Source: Astropecten irregularis
Lineage: Eukaryota > Echinodermata > Asteroidea > Paxillosida > Astropectinidae
NCBI GenBank assembly: GCA_963971285.1
Contig: OZ020255.1
Span: forward strand, 4,154,001-4,218,000
Direction: 5' to 3'
Length of the DNA: 64,000 bases
The stretch's first letter is position 1, and each line of letters opens with the position of its first letter. Positions 56,693 through 63,861 of this stretch are shown here, one piece after another. The translations under genes and the position numbers were made by a program. Under the pieces are notes generated by a model. The model saw only the letters and a list, made by a program, of their open reading frames with translations. It was not told the origin of the DNA and made no database searches.

Positions 56693-58045
56693 ATGGATGA
56701 TTTTGATTATCAAGAGAATGATCCCCTGTTAAATGAAACAGAAGATAGAGACGATCAACAATTTAACAACCCCGTTTATGATAATACCGAACTCGATTCT
56801 GAAGAAAATCAAGCTCGATTAAATAATTTACGAGGTGGTGGTACACAAGAACAACAAGAAGAATCAAGTGCTCTTCGTAATGGTGAAAATGTTGATTACT
56901 CGTTTCAACTTCAAAATCAATACATTGATAATTTTTATGCTAGCATAAAAAGTGAAGGTTATCAAACTTCCGATTCAATTAAACGCGAAAACTTTAGATT
57001 TAAAAAGGATGGAATATATTACAAAAAAGATGAAATTAAAATATTATTAACGTTGGATAATAATCCTAAAAAATTTGCTGCTGTGAATACAATATATTCT
57101 AGAACAAAAGATAAAGGAATTGAACATAGATCTCTTTTTATGAGAGAAGATTTAAAAATTGTTGATTTTAAAACATCAAAACGCAGCAAAGAAGCAAGCA
57201 CAGCGCTTCAACAAGCAAGTACATCTTTAACTCATATTCAAAGTGAAAACATATCCTTACAAGATTTATCACAAGCAGCTGATCAAACGAGTAATGTTAT
57301 AGAAGAACTCGAACAAGAAACCAATATTGATGAACAAAGTGAATTTAATATCAGAGAGCTACGCGGTTTAGACAAAACATTACAATCGATTAAAGGAAAT
57401 TTATTATTGGAACAAACAAAGCTAACTGAGTTAAATGAGAGAAAAGAAAGAGTTAAAAAAGAATTAGACGAAGCAAAAAAAGCAGAAGATGAAGAACAAA
57501 TAGGATCACTCACAGAAGAGTTAGAAAATATAAACATTGAAATACGAGAAAGGTCTAATAATATCATTAGAGAATCAGATAAAATAAAATCTCAAATCAA
57601 TCGCGTCAAAGAAACAATCAATATAATGTTAGACAGCGATGTAACGCTTAGAGAAAAAATTAAATTTTTATTTAAAGAGCAAGGTGTCACGATCGCGAGT
57701 ATTTTAGCAGCAATTTCTATGGCCATCAGCACACTGGTAAGCTCGGTGGTAGCAGCCGTTAGAGGCGTAGGTATCCCAACCCCAGAGCCACCCGCGCCTA
57801 AACCTGAGCCACCATCAGGAGGTGGCATTAAAGAGTGGGTACACAAGCACTTGGAAAACTTAGCAAACGCTTTGAAAAAATTAGGGTTAGCCGCATTAGG
57901 TGCGCTGCCGGGGGTCATTGGTAGCGTCATAAGTTGGTTACTAAATGTTTTAAGTAAATCAGTTGGCTGGCTAGCAGAACACGTGTGGGCTTTATTTATA
58001 GGTGCAGGTGCTTTAATTATTGCTTATATTAAAAATAATTGGTAG
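56693..58045 (+). CDS. 450-aa coiled-coil/membrane-active protein (LREKIKFLFKEQGVTIAS family)
   Basis: Acidic disordered N-terminus (1-70), a small globular part (~75-160), long coiled coil (~190-310), then LREKIKFLFKEQGVTIASILAAISMAISTLVSSVVAAV (a hydrophobic helical pair), a Pro-rich hinge (PTPEPPAPKPEPP), amphipathic helices rich in Ala/Leu, and a C-terminal transmembrane helix (ALFIGAGALIIAYIKNN). The C-terminal half is strongly conserved among related animal elements in my memory. The order coiled coil, hydrophobic segment, hinge, membrane anchor suggests membrane insertion or entry, but that is inference. Converges with the next gene across a hairpin. Confidence 0.75.
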   Translation: MDDFDYQENDPLLNETEDRDDQQFNNPVYDNTELDSEENQARLNNLRGGGTQEQQEESSALRNGENVDYSFQLQNQYIDNFYASIKSEGYQTSDSIKRENFRFKKDGIYYKKDEIKILLTLDNNPKKFAAVNTIYSRTKDKGIEHRSLFMREDLKIVDFKTSKRSKEASTALQQASTSLTHIQSENISLQDLSQAADQTSNVIEELEQETNIDEQSEFNIRELRGLDKTLQSIKGNLLLEQTKLTELNERKERVKKELDEAKKAEDEEQIGSLTEELENINIEIRERSNNIIRESDKIKSQINRVKETINIMLDSDVTLREKIKFLFKEQGVTIASILAAISMAISTLVSSVVAAVRGVGIPTPEPPAPKPEPPSGGGIKEWVHKHLENLANALKKLGLAALGALPGVIGSVISWLLNVLSKSVGWLAEHVWALFIGAGALIIAYIKNNW

Positions 58046-58080
58046 TTTTGTTTTTTAACAAAATAATAAAAAAAAAAATA

Positions 58081-58108
58081 ACCCCCAAGCTCTTTTGAGC
58101 TTGGGGGT
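58081..58108. terminator. Perfect 12-bp hairpin between convergent genes
   Basis: ACCCCCAAGCTC, loop TTTT, then the exact complement, followed by a T run (and preceded by an A run), so it looks symmetrical from both strands. It lies in the 93-base gap between the stop codons at 58045 (+) and 58139 (-). Hairpin-directed transcript ends are known from mimiviruses and virophages. Confidence 0.7.
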
Positions 58109-58138
58109 ATTTTTTTTGGTTTAAATATTTATATTTTT

Positions 58139-59398
58139 CTAAGTCAAAATTTTGTAGACTAAAACTCCTATCGCAATGATTGCAACTGTTCCTATCGTTA
58201 AAGATAATTTTTCATCTTGATGAATGTCTAAAGATGCTTTAGGATTTGACTCTGAGGTTTTAGGTATAGGTGATAAACGTGGTGTAGGTTCTTCTGTTGG
58301 TTCTTGAGTGGGTTTGGGTTCAAGGGTTGGCTGAGGATCAAAGTCATCAACTTGTATCGGAGCGTTTAAGGTTGGTTGAAATCCCGGTTTAGCGGTTAAA
58401 GGTGCAATTTGCAAGTTATTATTGTAACCATCGTGTATGCCTACCCTTAAATCCATATCTGATGGAATGAGGTATAGCCCGGGTCTTACGACAAAGTTGA
58501 GTGGAGTTTTAGCATACTGCAGTGAATCTTGAAATTGATTGATACTCTGCTCTAAATCTGGTTCGCTATTAATAAGACTTTCTACGATGGTAACAAACTG
58601 ATGCTGTGCATCTAAACCGGTTCCCGGGGTTAATGCACTGGTTTTTGTTTGTGCTTGTGCACCTAAAAGCGCGTACACGTAAGCCCTAATCGATTCGTTA
58701 ATTTTTGTAATTCCAACATCGGTAAAAGAACTCGTCTTTGAAATAAAGTCTGTCCAAGCACCTAAAACATTATTGGATTGTTCAAGGTAAGTGACCGTAT
58801 AGGTACTCGCGTGACCCGATCCTTTTGGTGGATCCATTAAACCAAAGCCCATAAAAGTTGAGCCTGCATACGTACCGTAGTTTACACCCAAGTCGTGGGG
58901 GTCATAGTTTTTTCCCGGCACTGGAACCTCCCCTGAATTGTAGTAAAAAGCAGTACCCAAGCCGTTTGAGGTCGTATCTCTCGTTTGTTTAAAAGACTTG
59001 CTTCGATCGATGCTAAATACACGGCACGTGTCCATAAAAGCTCTCGTATCATAACGGTTATTTAACGCGTTAAATACATCATCACCAGGTATAGGTGCTA
59101 CCAAATTATAAAATATTTTTCGTATAGTATAATACACGTGAAAATGAAACAGCGATGAAATATATTGGTTTTTATTGTGGAGGAGGTCAAGACCTACTCC
59201 ACACGCGGTCGTGGCACAATAAATCGCAAAGTTGAATTGGTTTTGATAAAAGGACAAAGGGTAAGTTTGCCATCGTTTGATTGCTTCGTCCGTTTTAACG
59301 CGTGGTAATTTATACGCGGTTGACATATCTTTAAATTGTACAAAAAAAGTATGATTTTTATTGACGATAATAGCTAAAGCGCCTAAAGAGTTTCCCAT
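58139..59398 (-). CDS. 419-aa stalked membrane-anchored protein, lineage-conserved
   Basis: Starts MGNSLGAL (a weak myristoylation-like start). N-terminal part includes AYKLPRVKTDEAIKRWQTYP and LSFYQNQFNFAIYCATTACG; then a globular domain with SGEVPVPGKNYDP and SIRAYVYALLGAQAQT; a Pro/Thr/Glu stalk (~353-385); and a C-terminal transmembrane helix (LTIGTVAIIAIGVLVYKIL). I recall the RVKTDEAIKRW and YDP blocks from other elements of this lineage. Could be a surface or vertex-linked protein; function not established. Divergent from the penton-like gene, start codons 39 bases apart. Confidence 0.75.
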   Translation of the reverse strand: MGNSLGALAIIVNKNHTFFVQFKDMSTAYKLPRVKTDEAIKRWQTYPLSFYQNQFNFAIYCATTACGVGLDLLHNKNQYISSLFHFHVYYTIRKIFYNLVAPIPGDDVFNALNNRYDTRAFMDTCRVFSIDRSKSFKQTRDTTSNGLGTAFYYNSGEVPVPGKNYDPHDLGVNYGTYAGSTFMGFGLMDPPKGSGHASTYTVTYLEQSNNVLGAWTDFISKTSSFTDVGITKINESIRAYVYALLGAQAQTKTSALTPGTGLDAQHQFVTIVESLINSEPDLEQSINQFQDSLQYAKTPLNFVVRPGLYLIPSDMDLRVGIHDGYNNNLQIAPLTAKPGFQPTLNAPIQVDDFDPQPTLEPKPTQEPTEEPTPRLSPIPKTSESNPKASLDIHQDEKLSLTIGTVAIIAIGVLVYKILT

Positions 59399-59437
59399 TT
59401 ATAATATAAGTCTTTTTATAATAAAAGTAGAGTAAGA
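59399..59437. promoter_or_regulatory. 39-bp divergent promoter
   Basis: Entire gap between two opposing start codons. TTTTTATAATAAAAG faces right; reversed, TTATTATAAAAAGACTTATATTA faces left (shown in part). So compact a spacer must serve both genes. Confidence 0.6.
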
Positions 59438-60628
59438 ATGAGCGGAATACAACACACATTTTATTTGACAAAAAACGAACAAACGTTTAAATTGCAAGAG
59501 GTGATTGATAATTTAGATGGCTCAAAACAAATTCGCGTTAAAAATCTCGTGTTTACGGTAGGCTATTTTAACATAACTAAATCCAGTGAGATTACTTGGA
59601 AAAAGGAGATAGATGGGCAACCCGCTTATACTAACGGTAGGTCTAGAGACAATAGACAAACTGATAAAAGCTCACAACTACAGACAAAGCCATTAGAACT
59701 GACCCCTGAGATAATGAATCAATTTCGTTTATCGATGACAACCGAAGAAATTCAACAAAGCAGAGAAGAAGTCATAGCACGCATTATTACACAGATGTTT
59801 GACGGATATGATACTGGAATTCTTAACGAAGTGGAAATAAAAATACAAGAAGAAATACAGGTCCTAAGACAACGAAAACAAACCCTAGAATTAGCAAGGG
59901 ATAGACTTGATGATGAATTACAAAATGAAGTTAACTATGTAATACATTTATTAAATAAAAGAATAGACTATATCATAGAAGGCCAAGTATTAGCCACAAA
60001 TTTACTTCGATATGGATACAACAATGACAATCAAGAAAAAACAGAAAATATGCGTTTACCACAAATTAAAAACAGCCTCGTTGTTTTAGGACATAAAGAG
60101 CCAATCGTAAATGCGCTACATCCGGTGAGTGAGGTTACGGCTTTGCCCGAGGGCAAATCAGGAAGCATCATTATTTTACCTGGATTTTATGGTATCGATT
60201 GGTTTGAGTCATTGATAAACGCGATACCGGGTGTGAGCTTTAAAGTCTATAGAGAAAGTAAAACGGTGACCTTAAGGGTCACTGATATAAACCTTAATCT
60301 ACGTTTAAATCGAGAAGTTTCTAATTTGCTCAATTTACCCAAAGGAAGGTTAATCCCAAATGTCATTTATAAGGGTGATTACGATATTAACCCATTTAAC
60401 ATTACGTTTATTCATTGCGAGCAGTTAAACACGAGTGATAATTTTTACAACGGGTTTCCTTCAAATATGTTATCATTTTATCACACAAGCCAAACAAACC
60501 AAACTCACGTTGGGAAAACATTAAAAAACGGTAAAATTAATAAACTTGCCTTTTCAATTAAAAACGAGGAAGGAAAAATCATCAATAACAAAGGCGCGGG
60601 GATTTTAATCGAATGTGAAATAATTTAA
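59438..60628 (+). CDS. Minor capsid (penton-like) protein with coiled-coil insert
   Basis: 396 aa. N-terminal beta-rich start (SGIQHTFYLTKNEQTFKLQEV), a long charged helical segment (~95-185), then a beta-rich C-terminal domain with SGSIIILPGFYGIDWFESL, LLNLPKGRLIPN and the ending INKLAFSIKNEEGKIINNKG. A terminal 'ELxFxIxDExGxLINxxG' strand pair is typical of penton-position single jelly-roll proteins of Polintons, virophages and related elements. Role: capsid vertex. The helical insert is unusual for a penton and could form a spike or fibre. Confidence 0.7.
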   Translation: MSGIQHTFYLTKNEQTFKLQEVIDNLDGSKQIRVKNLVFTVGYFNITKSSEITWKKEIDGQPAYTNGRSRDNRQTDKSSQLQTKPLELTPEIMNQFRLSMTTEEIQQSREEVIARIITQMFDGYDTGILNEVEIKIQEEIQVLRQRKQTLELARDRLDDELQNEVNYVIHLLNKRIDYIIEGQVLATNLLRYGYNNDNQEKTENMRLPQIKNSLVVLGHKEPIVNALHPVSEVTALPEGKSGSIIILPGFYGIDWFESLINAIPGVSFKVYRESKTVTLRVTDINLNLRLNREVSNLLNLPKGRLIPNVIYKGDYDINPFNITFIHCEQLNTSDNFYNGFPSNMLSFYHTSQTNQTHVGKTLKNGKINKLAFSIKNEEGKIINNKGAGILIECEII

Positions 60629-60634
60629 AAACGC

Positions 60635-60648
60635 TTATATATTAAAAA
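60635..60648 (+). promoter_or_regulatory. Perfect TTATATATTAAAAA promoter motif
   Basis: One base before the ATG at 60650. The same 14 bases lie before the capsid gene (53212-53225) and, with a perfect match, end at the start codon of the 35-aa peptide gene (56267-56280). Confidence 0.7.
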
Positions 60649-60649
60649 T

Positions 60650-61321
60650 ATGGCAAACATAAATGTAAATGAAATAAAACCTTTATATCCTGATCTAAAC
60701 TTAAACAGTGGTGATGATATTAAAGACGAAACTAAAATTTATCGACTTCAAAAAATTGAAGAGATTAAATCTCAAATCTGTAAAGAAAGAAACTCGCGCG
60801 AGGTTTCTTTTAAAAAGTTAAAAAGGTGGATCTCTGCGATTCAATATGTAGAGCACGGGGTTGAAGTACTGGGGGTCACTGCAGCCGCGATAGGGATCCC
60901 CGCACTAATGGGTGTTATTAGTGCCCCAATTGGCTTAGTCTTAGAGGGGACTAGCATAGGTGCCTTTGGATTTTACGCGGTACTTAAATACGCAAGCAAA
61001 AAATTAACGGTAAAGAGTAAAAAACACGATCAGATTAAAATTTTAGCAGATGCAAAGTTAAACACGATAGATGAATACGTGTCAAAAGCCATCGAAGATG
61101 GTGATATTTCTCACGAAGAATTTATATTAATTACGTCAGAACTTAAAAAATTTAACGACTTGAAAGAAAAAATAAGATTAAAAACTTCTACAAAGTTCGA
61201 AGAAGCTAAACATTTAAATAAAGTTGAATTTGAACGACAAGTTGAAGAAAAGGCTAAAGCGATGGCGAGTGATTTACTCGCCAAAGAAAAAAAAGAGCTT
61301 ATGAAAAAACTTGGAAATTAA
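60650..61321 (+). CDS. 223-aa protein with central hydrophobic hairpin, lineage-conserved
   Basis: Charged N-terminus, hydrophobic VEVLGVTAAAIGIPALMG and ISAPIGLVLEGTSIGAFGFY (~72-108), then SKKLTVKSKKHDQIKILADAKLNTI, and a helical DGDISHEEFILITSELKKF segment ending in a Lys/Glu coiled coil. The 'KKHDxIxxLAxxKLNTI...DGxISdeEFxlI' pattern is one I recall from related animal elements. A membrane-remodelling or scaffold role is possible; not known. Confidence 0.75.
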   Translation: MANINVNEIKPLYPDLNLNSGDDIKDETKIYRLQKIEEIKSQICKERNSREVSFKKLKRWISAIQYVEHGVEVLGVTAAAIGIPALMGVISAPIGLVLEGTSIGAFGFYAVLKYASKKLTVKSKKHDQIKILADAKLNTIDEYVSKAIEDGDISHEEFILITSELKKFNDLKEKIRLKTSTKFEEAKHLNKVEFERQVEEKAKAMASDLLAKEKKELMKKLGN

Positions 61322-61399
61322 GTTTAAGTTTGACAAAGTCGTTTAAAAACGAGGAGAGTAAACCTCCGAGTTATAAAGAAAGTCAAGCGAGAGTTAGCC

Positions 61400-61831
61400 C
61401 TACGGCTCCTCCTCTTTAAAAGTTTCGTTGTATCTTTTTAACGCTTGATTAAAATATTTTAATTCTACTTGAAATAACTTTTGTACTGTTTCTTGGGTTA
61501 CGTTTAAAATGTTTTTTAGATAACATACTGCCATTAACGACCTGAGTGGATGACCCCTAGATATTTTTCCCTTTAATATTTGTTTTAATTTAAACTCGAC
61601 GAGTTTAAGGTCACACATTTGGTATTGAATGTTTAATTTATCAAAGACTTTTTTTACTATAGAAGCCTTTGTTTTTTTATAGAAAAATCTCTGATTATAC
61701 TTTCCATTAATATTTTCCGTAGAATAATCCATGAGACTATAACCTATAATTAATCCACACTTGTCACAATAATACTCGTCTTTGTCTTCATCAATCATGA
61801 TGTTGTGAGTGCACATACCTATCTCATTCAT
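61400..61831 (-). CDS. TFIIB-like transcription factor
   Basis: 143 aa. Zinc-ribbon start with C7, H9, C22 and C25 (CTHNIMI...EYYCDKCG), a basic linker (FFYKKTKASIVKKVFDKL), then one cyclin-like helical domain (~60-135) with ISRGHPLRSLMAVCYLKNIL, which corresponds to the 'gRsP..laAAxlYia' helix of TFIIB/TFB. Much shorter than cellular TFIIB (two cyclin repeats), as in virus-encoded versions. Likely acts in the nucleus or virus factory to bring RNA polymerase to element promoters. Starts after TTTAAATATAAATGA. The TFIIB call rests on the ribbon plus this helix; another zinc-ribbon late factor is the alternative. Confidence 0.65.
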   Translation of the reverse strand: MNEIGMCTHNIMIDEDKDEYYCDKCGLIIGYSLMDYSTENINGKYNQRFFYKKTKASIVKKVFDKLNIQYQMCDLKLVEFKLKQILKGKISRGHPLRSLMAVCYLKNILNVTQETVQKLFQVELKYFNQALKRYNETFKEEEP

Positions 61832-61909
61832 TTATATTTAAAAAAAAATAATGTTTTTTTTTTTTTTTTTTTCAATCATTGTTTTTTACCTAATACTTTA
61901 CTCACAATG

Positions 61910-62023
61910 CGTGGGCGTTTTTATAAAGAGTGTAAAGGGGCCGGGGTCTATGCCTTAAACTCATCAAAGAGGGCCAACAACACTGTTGACCCCCTTTTTT
62001 GGGGTACCGGGTTCAAAGTTTAA
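61910..62023 (+). CDS. Possible 37-aa basic peptide
   Basis: Starts MRGRFYKECKGAGVYALNSS and ends PLFWGTGFKV, net positive. It could be a DNA-condensing core peptide like the small basic proteins of adenoviruses, but no promoter motif precedes it and I recall no relative. Kept as a weak candidate. Confidence 0.3.
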   Translation, partial: RGRFYKECKGAGVYALNSSKRANNTVDPLFWGTGFKV

Positions 62024-62033
62024 AGGTTTTTTT

Positions 62034-62250
62034 TTTTTCATGTTTTTTTATGTCAGGATATTGTTTTTTATGTTTCTTATTAAATATCACCCCAAATATT
62101 CAACGAGAAACATTTTCTTTCTTTTTCTATTTTTTTTCATGTTTTTTTATGTCAGGATATTGTTTTTTATGTTTCTTATTAAATACCCACATCAAATATT
62201 CAACGAGAAACATTTTTTCTTTTTCTATTTTTTATTCATATTTTTTGTTA
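62034..62250 (+). repeat. Two ~108-bp tandem units
   Basis: CATGTTTTTTTATGTCAGGA...TTGTTTTTTATGTTTCTTATTAAAT...ATTCAACGAGAAACATTTT occurs at about 62039-62130 and again at 62139-62245, almost unchanged. The open frames here are byproducts of the T-rich repeat. Confidence 0.85.
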
Positions 62251-62264
62251 TGTTAATTTCAATT

Positions 62265-62345
62265 TTACAGACCGTGCGTCGAACCCGGTACCCCATGGTT
62301 GCAAACCGCCGAGCTTATCCACTGAGCTATCCTCCCAGCCCCGAC
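62265..62345 (-). repeat. tRNA-like sequence (SINE head or decayed tRNA) inside the Polinton
   Basis: On the minus strand: GGATAGCTCAGTGGATAAGC (A box and D-arm) and CCGGGTTCGACGC (B box) at normal tRNA spacing. The acceptor arms GGGAGGA and CGGTCTG do not pair and the anticodon arm is poor, so a working tRNA is unlikely. It may be a tRNA-derived SINE inserted into the element. Confidence 0.6.
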
Positions 62346-62734
62346 TGAAAATGGTTTTTTAATTTGATATATATTATACTCGAAATGGTGCAATAACAAC
62401 GATGACGACACAAAGGACGAGTCTATTTTTTGAGGGGTGTTTGACTGTGATTGTGACGGTTTACACAGGTTCAGTCATGTGTTATATTTCAATAACAAAC
62501 CCGAGCGCTTTTAGGAATTTAACCTTTGTGTCAGCGGATGACTAAGCGTTTTACACTACGTTCAGTCATGAATGAAATTTGAATAACAAAAACCCTGTTT
62601 ACGCTGGGGACAACCACGCGTGACATTGAATGGCTGTTTTTTTCAAGCGAGTGTTGTGTATACACTTAAGGTAAATAACCTTTAGTGCATTGTCAAGTGC
62701 ATATGAGTAGTGTACATGCATACGACGTAAAAAA

Positions 62735-62762
62735 AAGCCACATCCTAATTTGGATGTGGCTT
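62735..62762. terminator. Perfect 11-bp hairpin beyond the right-end gene
   Basis: AAGCCACATCC, loop TAATTT, GGATGTGGCTT. It lies 70 bases downstream of the stop of the minus-strand gene at 62833-63603 and is flanked by A/T runs, like the hairpin at 58081-58108. Confidence 0.65.
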
Positions 62763-62832
62763 AATTTAGTGTGTAAATAAAAATGATAATTTTTTTGTTA
62801 TTTTTTTTGGCTTTCTTTTTTATATTCTAGAT

Positions 62833-63603
62833 TTAGTCATCAATATCTTCAATATCAAACATGACATTAGTGGGGATTTGTATAGTTTCATATTGCCTAA
62901 TAAAAGCTTGTTCTAATTTAAATCTGATACTTGCACCAAATCCACTATTTCCATGAGAACCAAAAAATATATCATTACAGATGAGAACAGGTGTAACTTT
63001 ACATGATTTATTCATATATTCATCGATGTTATCAATCTTTTTCTTTTTAGAATCAAACAATTTTGTATATTGTTTTAATTGATTTCCTTTTCCATATGAT
63101 TTAAGTTTAATATACATTTTTTTGTTTTTATCATCATAAATTGGTTTAACACTTTGTTTTCCCATGTTTATATACATAGTTCTGGTTATTTTTGGTATAT
63201 TTTTATCTTTATCAGATTCAATATATTTAGTTACTGTACATCTCATTTTATCAAAGTATTTAACAATTTCATCACAATCATTTTGTAAATTATATACAAT
63301 TTGATAGCCAGTTGTGTTGTCTGGATTTTTTTCTTCACCAAAAGTATTAATTGTATTTATTCCAAAACAAAAATTTGTTGGTAACATAAAAATTAAATTA
63401 CATTCTTTATCATCATGTTTATAAGTAATTTTTGATTTAGCACATTCTACTACTTCTTGTGAAGTTTTAATCGCTGGATTTATTATTAAATTTTTCTCAT
63501 TAAACAACCCATAATGATTATATTCACTTTTATCTGCGTTTTTATATAGATCATGTTTTTTAGTTACAAAGTATGTATGTTTTATTGTTTTGTTTTGTTC
63601 CAT
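62833..63603 (-). CDS. Right-end Polinton protein, possible single-strand DNA-binding protein
   Basis: 256 aa, soluble, Lys/Asp/Asn-rich. TGYQIVYNLQND in the middle and VTPVLICNDIFFGSHGNSGFGASIRFKLEQAFI near the end, with an acidic C-terminus (MFDIEDIDD). The pattern 'P.l.....Iyf....gi.f.l.qa.i' plus an acidic tail resembles the single-strand DNA-binding proteins of large DNA viruses; the likeness is faint and by eye. It starts inside the terminal repeat, directly mirroring polB, which suits an early replication gene. Confidence 0.5.
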   Translation of the reverse strand: MEQNKTIKHTYFVTKKHDLYKNADKSEYNHYGLFNEKNLIINPAIKTSQEVVECAKSKITYKHDDKECNLIFMLPTNFCFGINTINTFGEEKNPDNTTGYQIVYNLQNDCDEIVKYFDKMRCTVTKYIESDKDKNIPKITRTMYINMGKQSVKPIYDDKNKKMYIKLKSYGKGNQLKQYTKLFDSKKKKIDNIDEYMNKSCKVTPVLICNDIFFGSHGNSGFGASIRFKLEQAFIRQYETIQIPTNVMFDIEDIDD

Positions 63604-63861
63604 CTTATTTATAATAATATAAAATAATATTATTTAATTTTCTCATTTTTTTCACATTCCAATCTACAACTTTTTAAATTTACAACATTTTTTTTTTCGC
63701 GATAAAATGAGGCATTTTGATTTTGATTTTGGTTATTTTGAGATTTGTGAAATGGGGGGTGAAAATTGGCGAGATGAAATCTATTTTGAATGTGGCAGTT
63801 AAATGTGGAGTGGAGTGAGTGAAAATGGGGTTTGGAATGATAACCCCCTTTTCATACTACT
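63600..63861. repeat. Polinton terminal inverted repeat, right
   Basis: Reverse complement of the left repeat with few differences; ends CATACTACT. Its inner edge again holds the TTATATTATTATAAATAAG box and the start codon of the minus-strand gene. Confidence 0.9.

Larger units (their letters stand above)
61832..62832. other. ~1-kb non-coding part of the Polinton with repeats
   Basis: Contains a poly-T run, a possible 37-codon frame (61910-62023), two ~108-bp tandem units, a tRNA-like sequence, an imperfect direct repeat of TTTACAC...GTTCAGTCATG...AATAACAAA at 62459-62498 and 62550-62590, and a gene-end hairpin. It is the only long gap among otherwise tightly packed genes, so an origin or regulatory role is possible. 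Confidence 0.55.
41068..63861. mobile_element. Polinton/Maverick-type self-synthesising DNA transposon, 22.8 kb including a 5.9-kb nested insertion
   Basis: Bounded by ~270-bp terminal inverted repeats starting AGTAGTATG and flanked by CTCTG. Without the nested retrotransposon it is ~16.9 kb, normal for the class. It holds family B polymerase, rve integrase, double jelly-roll-type capsid protein, FtsK/HerA-type ATPase and penton-like protein, the defining set of Polintons, plus a TFIIB-like factor and several lineage-specific membrane proteins. No adenovirus-type protease gene was recognised. The terminal repeats are nearly identical and the frames outside the insertion look whole, so it is young, with about one break (the nested insertion in polB). 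It is inserted in a LINE. Confidence 0.93.

Noticed and set aside
57283-57930. Minus-strand Ser- and Leu-rich frames opposite the 450-aa gene
   Set aside because: Shadows of the Glu/Lys-rich coiled coil on the plus strand.
61986-62348. Phe-rich frames of 85 and 120 codons
   Set aside because: Produced by the T-rich ~108-bp tandem units and the tRNA-like sequence; no promoter motif precedes them.
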